Below, piece by piece: positions 48,718 through 59,960 of a stretch of 64,000 bases of DNA. A program made the position numbers and the translations under genes. Source of the stretch: Diplolepis rosae (taxonomy: Eukaryota > Arthropoda > Insecta > Hymenoptera > Diplolepididae); the NCBI GenBank assembly GCA_030998225.1, contig JAPYXD010000680.1:16988001-17052000 (forward strand), in the 5' to 3' direction. Within the stretch, counting starts at the first letter, position 1. The number at the start of each line of letters is the position of its first letter. The notes beneath the pieces were generated by a model. That model was given only the letters and a program-made list of their open reading frames with translations. It had not been told where the DNA came from and ran no database searches.

Positions 48718-48895
48718 AAACTAAATTAATCAAATCAGTTTCCCTCAAGATTTTTCCACAATAATGAATTTTTTAAACTGCATCCAGAAAACAGATTTTT
48801 TCAATCAAAGGAACATTCCTTTGATATACGGTCAAAGAAAAAGTTTCTTTGAATTGAAGGAAGTTTTGTTGATTCAAAAAAATTTTCTTTATATT
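48718..48895. repeat. Fragments of MITE F2 and MITE M2
   Basis: 48718-48775 matches the internal part of F2 (AAATCAGTTTCCCTCAAGAT), and 48783-48895 matches the left part of M2 (CATCCAGAAAACAGA, then GATATACGGTCAAAGAAAAA). Confidence 0.65.
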
Positions 48896-48957
48896 TATTA
48901 AATTTGCAAAATATCTTTATAAGAAAATGTAAATCACAATAAAACTTAATAAAGAAC

Positions 48958-49152
48958 TTTTAAAGTGACATGTTTGATAACATGTCTGCTATTATTGTTA
49001 TTTTTTAAAGATAAGTACCTAATAGTGAAAATTTTAATCGAAGAAAATAAAAAGAATCTGACCCTATGCCAAAATAACGAGAAATGAAAAAAATTCTATG
49101 AATTTTGGGTCAATATAATAGCAGACATGTTATCAAACATGTCACTTTAAAA
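48958..49152. repeat. Palindromic element with ACATGTTTGATAACATGT ends
   Basis: AAAGTGACATGTTTGATAAC at left, GTTATCAAACATGTCACTTT at right; arms about 50 bp. Partial relatives are at 57940-57990 and 62855-62945. The inner segment 49012-49094 is repeated directly at about 49300-49382 with almost no change (CCTAATAGTGAAAATTTTAA...). Confidence 0.78.
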
Positions 49153-49484
49153 TTTTAAAATGGTACATTCAGTATAAAGGTTGAATATCTCATAGTTCTG
49201 ACCATTTTCAGAACAAATTAAATTTAATAATACTTTTTAAAATGTGATACTTAATATCACGAATACTAAAATTGCATTTTTGTTGTTTTTTAAATATAAA
49301 TACCTAATAGTGAAAATTTTAATCGAAGAAAATAAAAAGAATCTGACCCTATGCCAAAATAACGAGAAATGAAAAAAATTGAATAAAGAACATTTTTTAG
49401 CTTCTTTTGAGGAAAAATTTTAGGATAATTTTTTTTTAGAGAAAATAAAATTGAAAACGTTATTTTTGAAAATGATTATCAGAT

Positions 49485-49770
49485 TTGAATGCGGTTTAGT
49501 ACGCTTTATTAGGTACAAAAAAGAAAGGACAAGTTCATTAACCAGCCATATCTAAGGAATATTTCAAAAATTAGAGCACACCCAAAAAACAGTTTCTTTG
49601 AATCATAGAAAGGTTTATTTGATATACGGTCAAAGAAAAAATTTCTTTGAATTGAAGGAAGTTTTGTTGATTCAAAAAATTTTTCTTTAATATAAACAAA
49701 TCTATTTCTTTGGATCAAAGAAAATTTTTTTTGAATTAAAAAAACTATCTTTAATTTAAAGAAATAATAA
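49485..49770. repeat. Family Z fragment followed by an M2 copy
   Basis: 49490-49545 has GGACAAGTTCATTAACCAGC (family Z). 49571-49765 is an M2 element beginning CACCCAAAAAACAGTTTC; its right end is lost. Confidence 0.68.
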
Positions 49771-50935
49771 TAATAAGGTCTACAAATTTTAATTTACGCA
49801 GTTTTTGTATATATGTTACTGAAATATTTTACTTATTTATACAATAGAGAGAGGTTCATTGATCGAATGCCAAACTGGTTATGCAAATGAAGGTCAGTTT
49901 ATCATAAAAAATACTCAAGTGAAGAATTAATTGGCAAATTACTCATGTAGATTTCTGCTTCTGTAACTAAAGTAATGCCCCGCAATTACACCCAACTCCC
50001 CTACTTTTGGATAATTATACACCCTGTTGTTTCTACTACAACAAATGTTTATGGGTGAAACAAAAATTATACATATAAATATGTACACAACACGTATTAA
50101 TGAAGAAGGTGTACATAAATGAATATAATAAAAAAAAAGTTTATTGTTTTTACATAGCTGCTATTGGAACGTCGGAATTCCATCTAAAAAATGTAATATC
50201 TCATTAACCTATTTCCCTGGAAAAGTAATCTTAGCCTTTCTCTTCTCATATAACTAGAATATTTTTTCCATTTTTCCTAGATATCGTTGACAAAAAAAGG
50301 ACAATTAAAATTCTCGTTAGTGAAATGGACTTGAGAGTTGCTGGTAATGGAAAGTTGTGACGCGAAAAGATTGAGAAGCTTGTTAAAAGTTAAAATACTA
50401 GTTATTCTCTAACACAAATTGAACAGGTACCTGATGAAAAAAATTGTATCCCTTTTATTGCACCTTTTGCTTTTGTCCTTTACGTTATTAACAGACTTGG
50501 TAAATAAATAACACGTCACATAAAATACATCTGTTTAGCATACGCCGTATTATTTTTCTTTGACTATGCGATTTAAACTGAGAAGCAATATTTTAACAGA
50601 GAATATATGAATACTTGTTTACAGGATATAATCTTTGATTTTTTAAAGAAGCATCTCATCCTCTGCGTACACATTATACATCATTATTACAGTACCTTTG
50701 CGTACCGTTGCAGCCACTTGGAGTAATTAAAGGCTGCAAAAATGCACTCTCAGCCACACCCGTCTCGCAATAATTGTTTCACCGCGAATGCGAAATCACC
50801 AGCAGGTACATACCAAGTACCTCGTGGTACCTACTTTACAACTACAACCGCCGCCTGCTGTTTCCTGCGCAACGTCCACCTATTGAGAAAGATCGATACC
50901 CAACATGCTAATCGATTTGATACGCACACTTATAA
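49771..50935. other. Intergenic; GC-richer patch at 50690-50930
   Basis: Mostly AT-rich. 50742-50954 is a 70-codon frame in sequence of clearly higher complexity (GTACCTCGTGGTACC palindrome within it). It has no relatives in the window and no recognisable domain; it may be an exon, a regulatory block or an old insert. Confidence 0.3.
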
Positions 50936-51584
50936 AAAAGATTTGATTGAATGAAAGAAAATAATTTGTATGGAAGGCATTTTTTGATTAAAAAAAAAAA
51001 ATTTATTTGAATTAAATAACATTTGTTTCATTGAAACAAAATATATCTTTGGACCAAATAAATATTTGTTTGAATAAAATAAATTTTTCTTTGAAACAAA
51101 GAAATTATTGCATTTGTATAAGGTCAAATATACAATTTGTTTGATTTATGTCAACAATTTATTTGATTTGAACAAATTTTTATTTGGTTCAAAAATATTT
51201 TGTTTGAGTCAAACAACTTTTATTTAATTCAAATAAATTATTTTTTTAAATAAAGAAAATCTTTCAAAGAAATGATTTTCATTCATTAAATCAAATATTT
51301 TTTTCTTAGTACATGTTATACACACGAATCAATCGGATTTTTAAAAATATGCGTAGGTAATGAGATTACTGAGATGAAATCTTGCCGAATCCTTTACCTT
51401 AATTTCTTGACAGTACACGGAGAAAAATATTTGTCAACGATTACCAAACTATTTAGAAACGCATGATAAATACTAAAGTTAGACCCAGAAAAAAGTTTCT
51501 TTAAATCAAACACAATTTCTTTGAATCAAACAAATTTGTGCATTCCTATATGGCCAAAAAAAAATTTCTTTGATTTAAGGGGTA

Positions 51585-52285
51585 ACACTACTGTAGAATT
51601 TTCAAAAAATCATTTTTTCTTTTACTGGCTTAAAAGATGCTTTGAACCTTCTAAACTATGTGGAAAAAAGTTCAATCACTGAAAAAAAGTTTGTTCTATG
51701 TTTTTTAAGAGTAGAATACTTTTATTTGTTCATGTCTATAACACATTTCAAAACTTCAAACGCGTTTTTCTCGAAATATGATTTTTCAAAACGGCACGCA
51801 CTATAACTCTAACAATTTTCAATCTTTTTATTTGAAAATGTAACCTCAACTTTGAAATAACATTTCAAAGTGAACCACGTAGGGGATTTTCGATTAGTTA
51901 ATTTAAAAAATATTTATTAACAAGTGACTGTCTTTTTTTTGGTGAAAATTGAACGACTTTATTCAAAAATCAATATTTCTAAAATCCTCTAAGTGGTTCA
52001 CTAGCTACACTCATGTAGATTATATAGATTTTTTTTCTTTTTTCCAGCTTTAAATTCGCACCATTATAGTGCGTGCCGCAGATTGCCCCAAATTCAACAT
52101 GCCTCGGGAGAATTGCTGCAGTGTCGCCATTTTGTAATATTTTTCTGCAAATTTTTTTTTAATATACTTAAATATATGCTCAATAACTATCCCAAGTATT
52201 ATTTTTCTATCACCTTTTTTTCCACCCCAAAAAATTGTCAAAAAAACGCTTTTTTTTAGGTCCTTACAGTGGTGTTACCCCTTAA
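51585..52285. mobile_element. TTAA-flanked MITE, family F3
   Basis: Left end TTAAGGGGTAACACTACTGT; right end complementary to TTAAGGGGTAACACCACTGT, closing on TTAA 52282-52285. About 700 bp. Internal frames are short. A truncated relative starts at 35263. Confidence 0.85.
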
Positions 52286-52937
52286 GGGGGGAATACCGTG
52301 TAGAGAATGCAAAAAATCGATTTTTTTTTGGCTTAAACGATAGCTCCTGGAATGGCCGAGTAACGATTGGAACCCGCAAGATATGAAGAACTTACTTTTT
52401 TCCAACAATTTTCTCTATGTAAATCTTTAAACGCGTTTTTCTTGGTTTTACACTTTTCAAAATTGCCCGATTCATAGCTTAAAAAATATTTGACCGATCG
52501 ACTTAAACTCGAGTATACAGATTGCTTAAATTGAAAAAAAAAAAATTTTCAACAAATTCAGGACATTTTCTGTGTAAAAATCGGATTTTTCTTCAAATGG
52601 CCGCCATTTTGTGAAATATTAATATTTCGAAATTTTTTTGGTTCACTGACTAACTAAGGATCTAAAATTTAAAAAACTTTTTGTTTTTTGTGTTTTAGAC
52701 GCCTGTCTGAGGAGCTAGAAATCGGGCAGATTGACCTATCAAATTTGGACATGTCGGAAATCCGCCTTTATAAATCAAAATATTATTGATGTATCAGACT
52801 GAAATAATTTTTTTTATACTTCAAGAGTACCTCAATAAACCATAAAAGTTTTGGAAAGATTCGTTATTTTTTTCATCCCCAAAAAATCCCTAAAAATACT
52901 CTAATTTTCGGGCTGTTACACGGGATTCCCCCCTTAA
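52282..52937. mobile_element. TTAA-flanked MITE, family F4, sharing its TTAA with F3
   Basis: Left end TTAAGGGGGGAATACCGTGT; right end complementary to TTAAGGGGGGAATCCCGTGT, closing on TTAA 52934-52937. The left TTAA is the right TTAA of F3. About 650 bp with no transposase. Confidence 0.85.
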
Positions 52938-53241
52938 AGAAATTTCTTGATTGTTTTTTTTTCTTTGAATTAAAGAAATAAATGTCTGTGCAGTCGCATA
53001 GTAGATATGTAATGTGACTCACAGAAATATTTTCTTTAATTCAAAGAGAAAAAACAATCAAGAGATTTCTTTAAATCATAGAAAGTCTTTCAAACAAATG
53101 ATTTTCTTTGATTCAATTAAATATTTTTTTCTGAGTATATGTTATACACACGAATCAATCGGATTTTAAAAAATATGCGTAGGTAATGAGATTACTGAGA
53201 TGAAATGTTGCCGAATCCTTTAACTTAATTTTTTGACAGTA

Positions 53242-53994
53242 CACGGAGAAAAATCTTTGTCAAAGATTACCAAACAATTTAGAAACGCATGATAAATTCT
53301 AAAGCTACACCCAGAAAACAGTTTCTTTGATTCAAACAAAATTTCTTTGAATCAAACAAATTTGCGCACTCCTATACGGCCAAAAAGAAGTTTCTTTGAT
53401 TTATAGACATTTTTTTATTGTTTTTTTTTCCTTGAATTAAAGAAATAAATGTCTGCGCAGTTGCATAGTACATATGTAATGTGACTCACAGAAATATTTT
53501 CTTTAATTTAAAGAAAAAATTATCTTCTTTCAAAGATAATAAAATTAAATAAATTATTTCTTAAGTGTTTGCCAATACTGTATTTGAATCGAAAAAATAT
53601 TTCCTTAAATCAAATAAATAATTTCGAAAAAATAATTTCTTTCATTTAAAAAATGTTAAAAACGTGATTTCTTAGAATAAAAAATATTTATTTTTGTTAT
53701 AAAGGTGTTTTTACTTCAAACCGAAGAAATGAAGTTATAAAACTATTTCTTAAATTTAAATAAAACTTTTTTCTGGGTGTACGGTAAATTACCGATAAAA
53801 ATTTCCATCGAAATGGTTAAATAAATTGAATTATTAGAAAATTTCTAATAATTAAATTAAATTTATATTTAAAAAAAACGAAATTCTGATGAATGTTGAA
53901 TTATTAGAAAAAAGTGCGTAGCTTTAGAATTTATCATGCGTTTCCAAATATTTTGGTAATTTTAGACAAGTATTTTTATCCGTGTATATAATAT
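53242..53994. mobile_element. MITE family M3, copy 2, interrupted by an M2-type element
   Basis: CACGGAGAAAAATCTTTGTC at left; TTTTAGACAAGTATTTTTATCCGTG-type end at right; TA flanks at 53240-53241 and 53995-53996. The insert at 53308-53779 begins CACCCAGAAAACAGTTTC, ends CTTTTTTCTGGGTG and has TA on each side. Confidence 0.8.
53308..53779. mobile_element. Long M2-type element nested in M3
   Basis: 472 bp, with CACCCAGAAAACAG at left and the complementary CTGGGTG at right, TA at 53306-53307 and 53780-53781. Rich in TTTCTTTGA/TTCAAAGAA units. The uninterrupted M3 copy at 40864 gives the empty site. Confidence 0.78.
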
Positions 53995-54279
53995 TTTATC
54001 TTAGGTGTTTTATTCTCAATTCAATTCTAATAAATCAGATTCCATGCAAACCAACTTCTTAACCGTTTTTATTTGTGATTTCTTGGAGAATTCAAACTGA
54101 ATGATTCCGAGACTCATCTTTAGCAGTGTATCTCAATCTCTTTTAATCTGAGTCTCCTTTCTCTCATTTCTAACCGTATTATGTCAGATTAAAAGGGATA
54201 AAATGCTTTTAAAATTCAAAATGAATTCTTCTTTACGGAGCAGACTGGCTCAAAAAAAGATTTTAGGCTGGATAAGATC

Positions 54280-54515
54280 ACAAAAATATTTCAGTGACTT
54301 TATGTTTTTTCAAAACACTTAGGAATATTTCAAGCTATTTCAGAATATTTTAAAGTACTTTACGGATAATACAAGGTGATTTAATACATTTCAGTAACTC
54401 CAAAACATTTAAAAATATAATAATAATTCCAAAGTATGTCCAAATATTTCAAAATAATTCAAAACATTTGAATATATTTTAATCTATTTCAAGATATTTC
54501 AACATTCATGTTCTG
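54280..54515. repeat. Degenerate ATATTTCAAA tandem repeat
   Basis: Many imperfect units of TATTTCAA(A/G) about 10-11 bases apart. Similar short runs occur at 54955-55040, 55540-55580 and 56040-56160. Confidence 0.6.
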
Positions 54516-54613
54516 GACTTGTATTGACCCTTAATTAATCATTGAAAATATATGTTGATGCTAATAGTTGGCTTTAGGGTCCAAGGTTCATAAAAGAACT
54601 TAAAGTTTTACAT

Positions 54614-54655
54614 AATCAGACGTTTCGGCTCTGATCGGAGCCCTCATTAGTAATT
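54614..54655 (-). ncRNA. Hammerhead-ribozyme-like motif 1 (degenerate core)
   Basis: Minus strand: CUAAUGA (core, G5 replaced by A), a stem II hairpin GGCUC/GAGCC with loop CGAUCA and one bulged G, then GAA, ACGU and C. The stem I strands AAUUA and UGAUU can form five pairs including one G-U. The layout is that of minimal type I hammerheads of Penelope-like elements. The G5 change would be expected to abolish cleavage. Confidence 0.5.
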
Positions 54656-54660
54656 TATCT

Positions 54661-55281
54661 TGAATCTTAAAAATACGAAATGTACCCAAGTTTTTATATA
54701 ATTTTATACATCAATTTTTCTTTGATATGAGGCTAAATATAAAATACCTATCTAAATATTTTTAGGGAATAAAGCAAATTGAAAATAACATTGCTTCCGA
54801 ATAAAATACTTTAAGAAAGCAAATTTTTTGGAATAAACTGAAAATTTGGCTTGAATATTTAGGTGTGAAAATTTCACTAAATTTTGTGCAAAAAATTATA
54901 AATCGGAGTTTCTTTGGTATAAAGTAGAGTTTAGAAAAAATTAACATTTCAGAAAATCCGTAATATTTTAATGATTTCAAGATACGAATACTTCAATTAT
55001 TTTAGAATATTACAATGACTTCAAGATTTCTTTTTTACTTTTTAGTAAACTTAAGAAAAAATTTCTTAATTTTCAGTTACAAAATGTTGAATATTCTGAT
55101 GGTTATATCTGAACATTCTGAAACTTGTAAGAGAAATAATTTTACGTTTTAGGTAACTCAAGCTTTATGCAGTTACATGTAACTGAAAATTTTGTTAAAG
55201 TTTCGTGATTTCATGATAAATTTTATAAAAATTCTGTAACAGTTTATTAGTTTTAAAATATATTTTATGAAAATGCAGTTG
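54661..55281. other. AT-rich sequence
   Basis: A minus-strand frame of 72 codons at 54762-54980 is AT-driven and shows no domain. Nothing else was recognised. Confidence 0.4.
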
Positions 55282-55481
55282 CACTGAGAAAACAGTTTTT
55301 TTTAATCAAAGAAACATTTCTTTGATATGCGGTCAAAGAATAAATTTATTTGAATTAAAGAAAGTTTTGTTAATTCAAAAAAAATTTCTTTGATTCAAAG
55401 AAATAGATTTGTTTACATTACAGATAATTTTTTTGGATCAACAAAACTTTTTTTAATTCAAAGAAACTTTCTTCTGTGTGT
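55282..55481. mobile_element. MITE family M2, copy
   Basis: CACTGAGAAAACAGTTTTTT at left, AAAGAAACTTTCTTCTGTGTG at right (given in part); same alternating TTTCTTTGA units inside. Confidence 0.72.
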
Positions 55482-55630
55482 GCAATCTACAATTTACACC
55501 AGACTCCGGGTGAATATAGCACTTAGTTTTTTCTGTAATATTTCCAAGTATTTCAGAATATTTCAAGATACTTCACACTCTAAATTTGAATTAATCGAAA
55601 ATAATTTAATAAAAAACCAATCCTTTAGTA

Positions 55631-55807
55631 CACCCAGAAAACAGTTTCTTTGAATCAAAGAAATGTTTCTTTGATATACAGTCAAAGAAAACATTTCTTT
55701 GATTTGAAGAAAGTTTTGTTGATTAAAGAAAATTTGTTTTAATCAAAAAAACTATCTTCAATTGAAAGAAATTTTTTCTGTTATTCAAAGAAACTGTTTT
55801 CTCAGTG
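55631..55807. mobile_element. MITE family M2, copy
   Basis: CACCCAGAAAACAGTTTCTT to AAGAAACTGTTTTCTCAGTG, with TA at 55629-55630 and 55808-55809. One of the best-preserved copies. Confidence 0.85.
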
Positions 55808-55809
55808 TA

Positions 55810-57289
55810 AATATTGAAACCAATAACTAGTAGTTTTCTTCTTATTCATGGTAAAATTCCACTAATTCAGATGGTAGTAGTAGAAATTGAATTGTTATTA
55901 ACTGAATTAGTAGAATTTTACTATGAATTAGTGAAAAAACTTACTAGCTGTTAAAAGAAATACTTAATAAAGCAATCGGGAGACGATTTTCCACTTTTTT
56001 GATCAATAGTTTTCTACTATTTGGATTAAGAGTGTAAGATATTTTTCACAAACTTCAAAATATTTCATTCATCTCAAAATTTATTAGCGATTTCAGGATA
56101 TTTTAAGATACTCTAAGATTTTTTTCTACATACACGAAATTATTTCAAACTATTATAATTTTTACATTAATGAATCATATGAAAGATTTTGTTCAAAGAA
56201 CTATCAATATAAGTAAAAAGTAAGATTTATATTAACAGTAATTATTTAGTTATCACGGTCATTTAATTATAAATGAGGCTGAGAAATTTCGTCCAACCAT
56301 AAGATTTAAATACTGAACTCAAGATTACGTTACTACAAAAGGGTATATTAATTATCACATCACACATAATTGCAAATAACACACCGATAATTAATAATCA
56401 CTTGGAGTGATTCGAGTTAATTGACACCTACTATATTAGGTGCATTTTTTATATTTACAATCTTGTTTGAAAATCACAAAAAAGGAGACACATCCGTGAG
56501 AAAATTTATAGAGTCAACGCATGTTCTTGTGTTTGCAAGAAGTGATTTAAATGCGCGTAACGATTTAATTTTCCCATGTGCGGGGAGTTTTCTAATTCGT
56601 ATTCTTGGGAGGTAGTGAGAAGATACGCGGGAACCGCGAACATAAAAAATGGGGAGCAAAAAACGTTAAGATTGTTCATCTATTTGGCAAGTGAAAATTA
56701 TATATAAATAGAGAATCCAGAATTGAAATATTCAAACTTTGTATATAAGCATACATGTATTAATACTTATTCATGCAGTAAAATTTTCATTAATATGATA
56801 GATACAGCATGATCTTTTTTTATTAAAAATGAATTTTTTTCAACTAATAAAACTGTCATTACTATCAAAAGTGCAAGTCATTCGTTAATTTTTACATTCA
56901 ACTTTTAATTCGAGACGTAGTCTAATTCAAATCCAAAATTTTTTTGTTTTCCGCTTATAAAAACATAAAAGATCTAGCATCAACACAAAAATTCACAATT
57001 TAATTATATTTTCATGTGAGATAAATCTAAGGTCGCGTGAGTCCTCTACGCAACTACGCATGTGCACAATGAAAGTGGTCTATGCTTTCTAGGAATCTTT
57101 TTCTAATTATTTAATAGTCCAGCAGGTGGAAGAGACAAGGGACATCGAACCTTCGCCAGGAAAACTGGAACCTCCACTTTTATAGCTATGATTGTGTGCA
57201 ATAGACGCAAAAACATACTAAGGCATACACATGCATGAAACTACTACATGTATTTGCAGATATTGAGTGTGCACATATACAATGATATA
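55810..57289. other. Intergenic, two mixed-composition patches
   Basis: Mostly AT-rich. Patches at 56400-56650 and 57020-57240 are less AT-biased and have no relatives in the window. A 64-codon plus frame at 56421-56615 lies in the first patch without a domain. They may be conserved noncoding DNA or unseen exons. Confidence 0.35.
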
Positions 57290-57410
57290 AAGGAATGGCC
57301 GTTACAACTATATTTATGATTAATTTAACTATACTTTATTGCTGGCATAGATACAGCAATGTGGGATGTGTATTTTGACCATCCGATTATAACTGAATGA
57401 ATATGAGAGA
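57290..57410 (-). repeat. MITE family M1, partial inverted copy
   Basis: AAAGGAATGGCCGTTACAAC and GCTGGCATAGATACAGCAAT match the right half of M1 in reverse. Confidence 0.75.
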
Positions 57411-57528
57411 ATAAACCAATTATATTAAAAATATTATTTTACGTCCGACAAATTATCTTCATTAGAGAATGGAGAATAACCAACACTCAGACCAAATGGA
57501 TGTTCATCAAATTTATTTTCTTTCAAAA

Positions 57529-57569
57529 TGACTACGTTCCGATGACATTATGTCATCCTCTTCAGATCA
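57529..57569 (-). ncRNA. Hammerhead-ribozyme-like motif 2
   Basis: Minus strand: stem I strand UGAU, core CUGAAGA, stem II of seven pairs (GAUGACA/UGUCAUC, one bulged G), then GGAACGUA in place of GAAACGUH, then stem I strand GUCA. Spacing matches motif 3 exactly. The single deviation is G for A in the GAAA box, so activity is doubtful. Stem I and stem II differ in sequence from motifs 1 and 3 but still pair. Confidence 0.5.
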
Positions 57570-58440
57570 AAACACATTTGTTTCAGTAATACTCTATAAT
57601 AATTATAAAGATTATGGTAAAATTATTGCGATAATAAACAAAAAATTGTCAATAATATATCTAAATACCTGTAGTTATAATATCCTTCAACATTTGCAAC
57701 AAACATCACAACTAATTAGTTGTAAATTTTTGTCATATTTCAGTAAATATAAAAATTAAATTTTGTCATATTTTAGTCAATGTATTGTAGTTGCAATGGT
57801 TATTTGAAAATGTTTTTTCCTTCTGAGTCCCAATTTTTGTAAAAATTATACATTTTTCTTATATCACTAAATGTGATACCGATGACACTAATACAGGACT
57901 ACTGAGAAGTCAATAGAAAGGTAACAGTGTTATGTATGTGGACAAATTTGAAAACATTTCTGCTATTATATTGACCCAAAAATTACAGAATTTGTATTCA
58001 TTTTTTGTTAACAGTGCCGTAGTAATAAAAATATATGTTATAATTAATAGATTCAAGTTTTTGTTGTTATAGAATATAGCATTTTGTTTCAGATAGACAG
58101 TAAACGATTTACTGAAAATAAAACATTTCCATACTTTTATTCTGTAATTACATCTACGATCTACATGGAAAAAAGGAATTTCTGAATAATAGAATTATTT
58201 TCAGAATATCAGAAAGCGCTTTCTAGATTTTAGCAATTCGGTAGAACGGTACAAAAATTACTACACATCAGCGAATAAGTACTAAATTTTAGAAAATTTT
58301 CTGATAAAGTCGAGTAAGTCCATTGCTAGATTTCATTTGCTGAAAGTAAATTCCGTAAATTAGTAGACTATTGCTGTTAACAAACAAATTATATTCTGTT
58401 TTATAGAAACATAAATATGCTCGAAATTAGCTGATACATC
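57570..58440. other. AT-rich sequence
   Basis: A partial relative of the 48958 palindrome lies at 57940-57990 (AACATTTCTGCTATTATATT). No gene seen. Confidence 0.45.
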
Positions 58441-58737
58441 TTAACTTTTAGCATATCACTTGCTAAAATTAAGTTTGGATCTCATTGAAATGTTCAGCCA
58501 AGGACTTACTGTTATTTAAGCATGAAAATTCTCAAGAGCAGCAAAAATGTTCTAATTTTTAGCATAACATATGTTCCATAAGTCTTGAGACAAGACAAAT
58601 TCGAACGTACGCTATTTAAACAAAAAGCAAATGATTTGGAAAAAAGCTTTTTTTGATATTTAGATTTATTCATAAACTATTGAAAAGCACATTCAAATTA
58701 CACTCAATGATCCGTTGTTTACAATTTTTCGAAGCAA

Positions 58738-59075
58738 CACTGATAGAAATGGTTCGGGAGTTTTAGCCATTCGGTTGTAGGTTGGAAATTTATAATTGTA
58801 TTTATAAAATAATATGTCTCTCTGAACAACGCAGGATGTTGAATACAGAAATCAAAATATTGTAAGTGAAACTGGTCGAATCAGAAATATAATATGGGAA
58901 GGCGAACAATACATTTTTCCATAGTAACCAATAATATGGTTGATTCGTTCATATTTATTCAGTTATAATCGGATGGTTAAAATACAAATCCCATATTGCT
59001 GTATCTATGCCAGCAATATGGTAAGGTTAAATTAATCATAAATATCGTTGTAACAGCCATTCCTTTCTATCAGTG
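58738..59075. mobile_element. MITE family M1, copy 2, inside the mariner-type element
   Basis: CACTGATAGAAATGGTTCGG to TTCCTTTCTATCAGTG, nearly identical to 36419-36756 throughout its 338 bp. Flanked here by AA rather than TA. Confidence 0.87.
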
Positions 59076-59112
59076 AAGTAAGGAATCTTCAAAATCATTC
59101 TCTGGCAAAGTA

Positions 59113-59960
59113 ATGGATCGATTTCTTTCAATTTTTGCTATATTCTTCCGATCAATTGTTGCTCGTTTTGAGCTTCCCAGCCCTTTTTGTACACCTTACG
59201 TTTCAGAACAAATCAGAAATCTTCGATTAGACGTGCTTGTGGGACGTTTGGAGGATTGTCTTTCTTGGGTACATATGAAATGTTTTGTTCAGTGAGCATG
59301 AGTTTTGTTCTTGAGCATGCTTCCTTTCGATAAATTGCTTTAATTTGGGCAAGCATTGGTCGATATAAATGTCGACATTGATGGCTTTTGCACCACGTGG
59401 TCGAATAACTGGTGCTGAAATACCATTGAATGAAATCGCCAACCAAACTAACACCTTCGGCTCAAACTTCATTTTTCCGGCATATTTTACATTGTCACAA
59501 TTCATGATGCAAAAAAGTGAAGTAAGATTCATCATCCAAAACGATGAATTTTCCATTTGCAAAGTGCTTGTCTTGAAGTGCACGGCAACATTTCGGTATT
59601 ATTTCGAGCTGCCTGGCTGAATATTTCGGTGCTCGTTTACGTTTACGATAGGAAATATTATTTTCCGCCCTAATCGCTTGGTGGATTGGCCAACCTTATT
59701 TTTGGCACATGATAGCAAACTTTTCATTGTTCTTACCTCCAATTTTGTTGGAAGACCAGATTTTTTCTTTATTTTCTTGTTTTTTACCATCTCGATAATT
59801 TTTTAAAACACGAAAAATAGTTGCACGTGAGATTGGCTTGTCTTTAAACACTTGAGAAATCTGGCCCGAACTCATTCTGCCAGAAAGATTTGCATTCAGA
59901 GGTTACGTTAATACTTCGTTCAGTCTTTTGTTTGCATTGGTTGACATTTTCGCATTCGTT
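59113..59960 (-). pseudogene. Tc1/mariner-type transposase, frameshifted remnant
   Basis: Reading on the minus strand with frame changes: a helix-turn-helix part (GRMSSGQISQVFKDKPISRA), then QDKHFANGKFIVLDDESYF, then KMKFEPKVLVWLAISFNGIS and APVIRPRGAKAINVDIYIDQ, then YVPKKDNPPNVPQARLIEDF. These are the order and motifs of DDE transposases of the Tc1/mariner superfamily (first Asp in LDDESYF; PPNVPQA near the third acidic residue). Several stops and frameshifts make it inactive. Confidence 0.82.

Larger units (their letters stand above)
51245..53530. repeat. Tandem duplication of about 0.45 kb, first copy split by two TTAA elements
   Basis: 51245-51588 plus 52938-53075 form unit 1 and 53076-53530 forms unit 2. 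Matching words are CACACGAATCAATCGGATTT, GTAGGTAATGAGATTACTGA and CATATGTAATGTGACTCACA-like sequence (first at 51320 and 53140, last at 53010 and 53470). F3 and F4 lie only in unit 1. Much of each unit is M2- and M3-type sequence. Confidence 0.75.
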
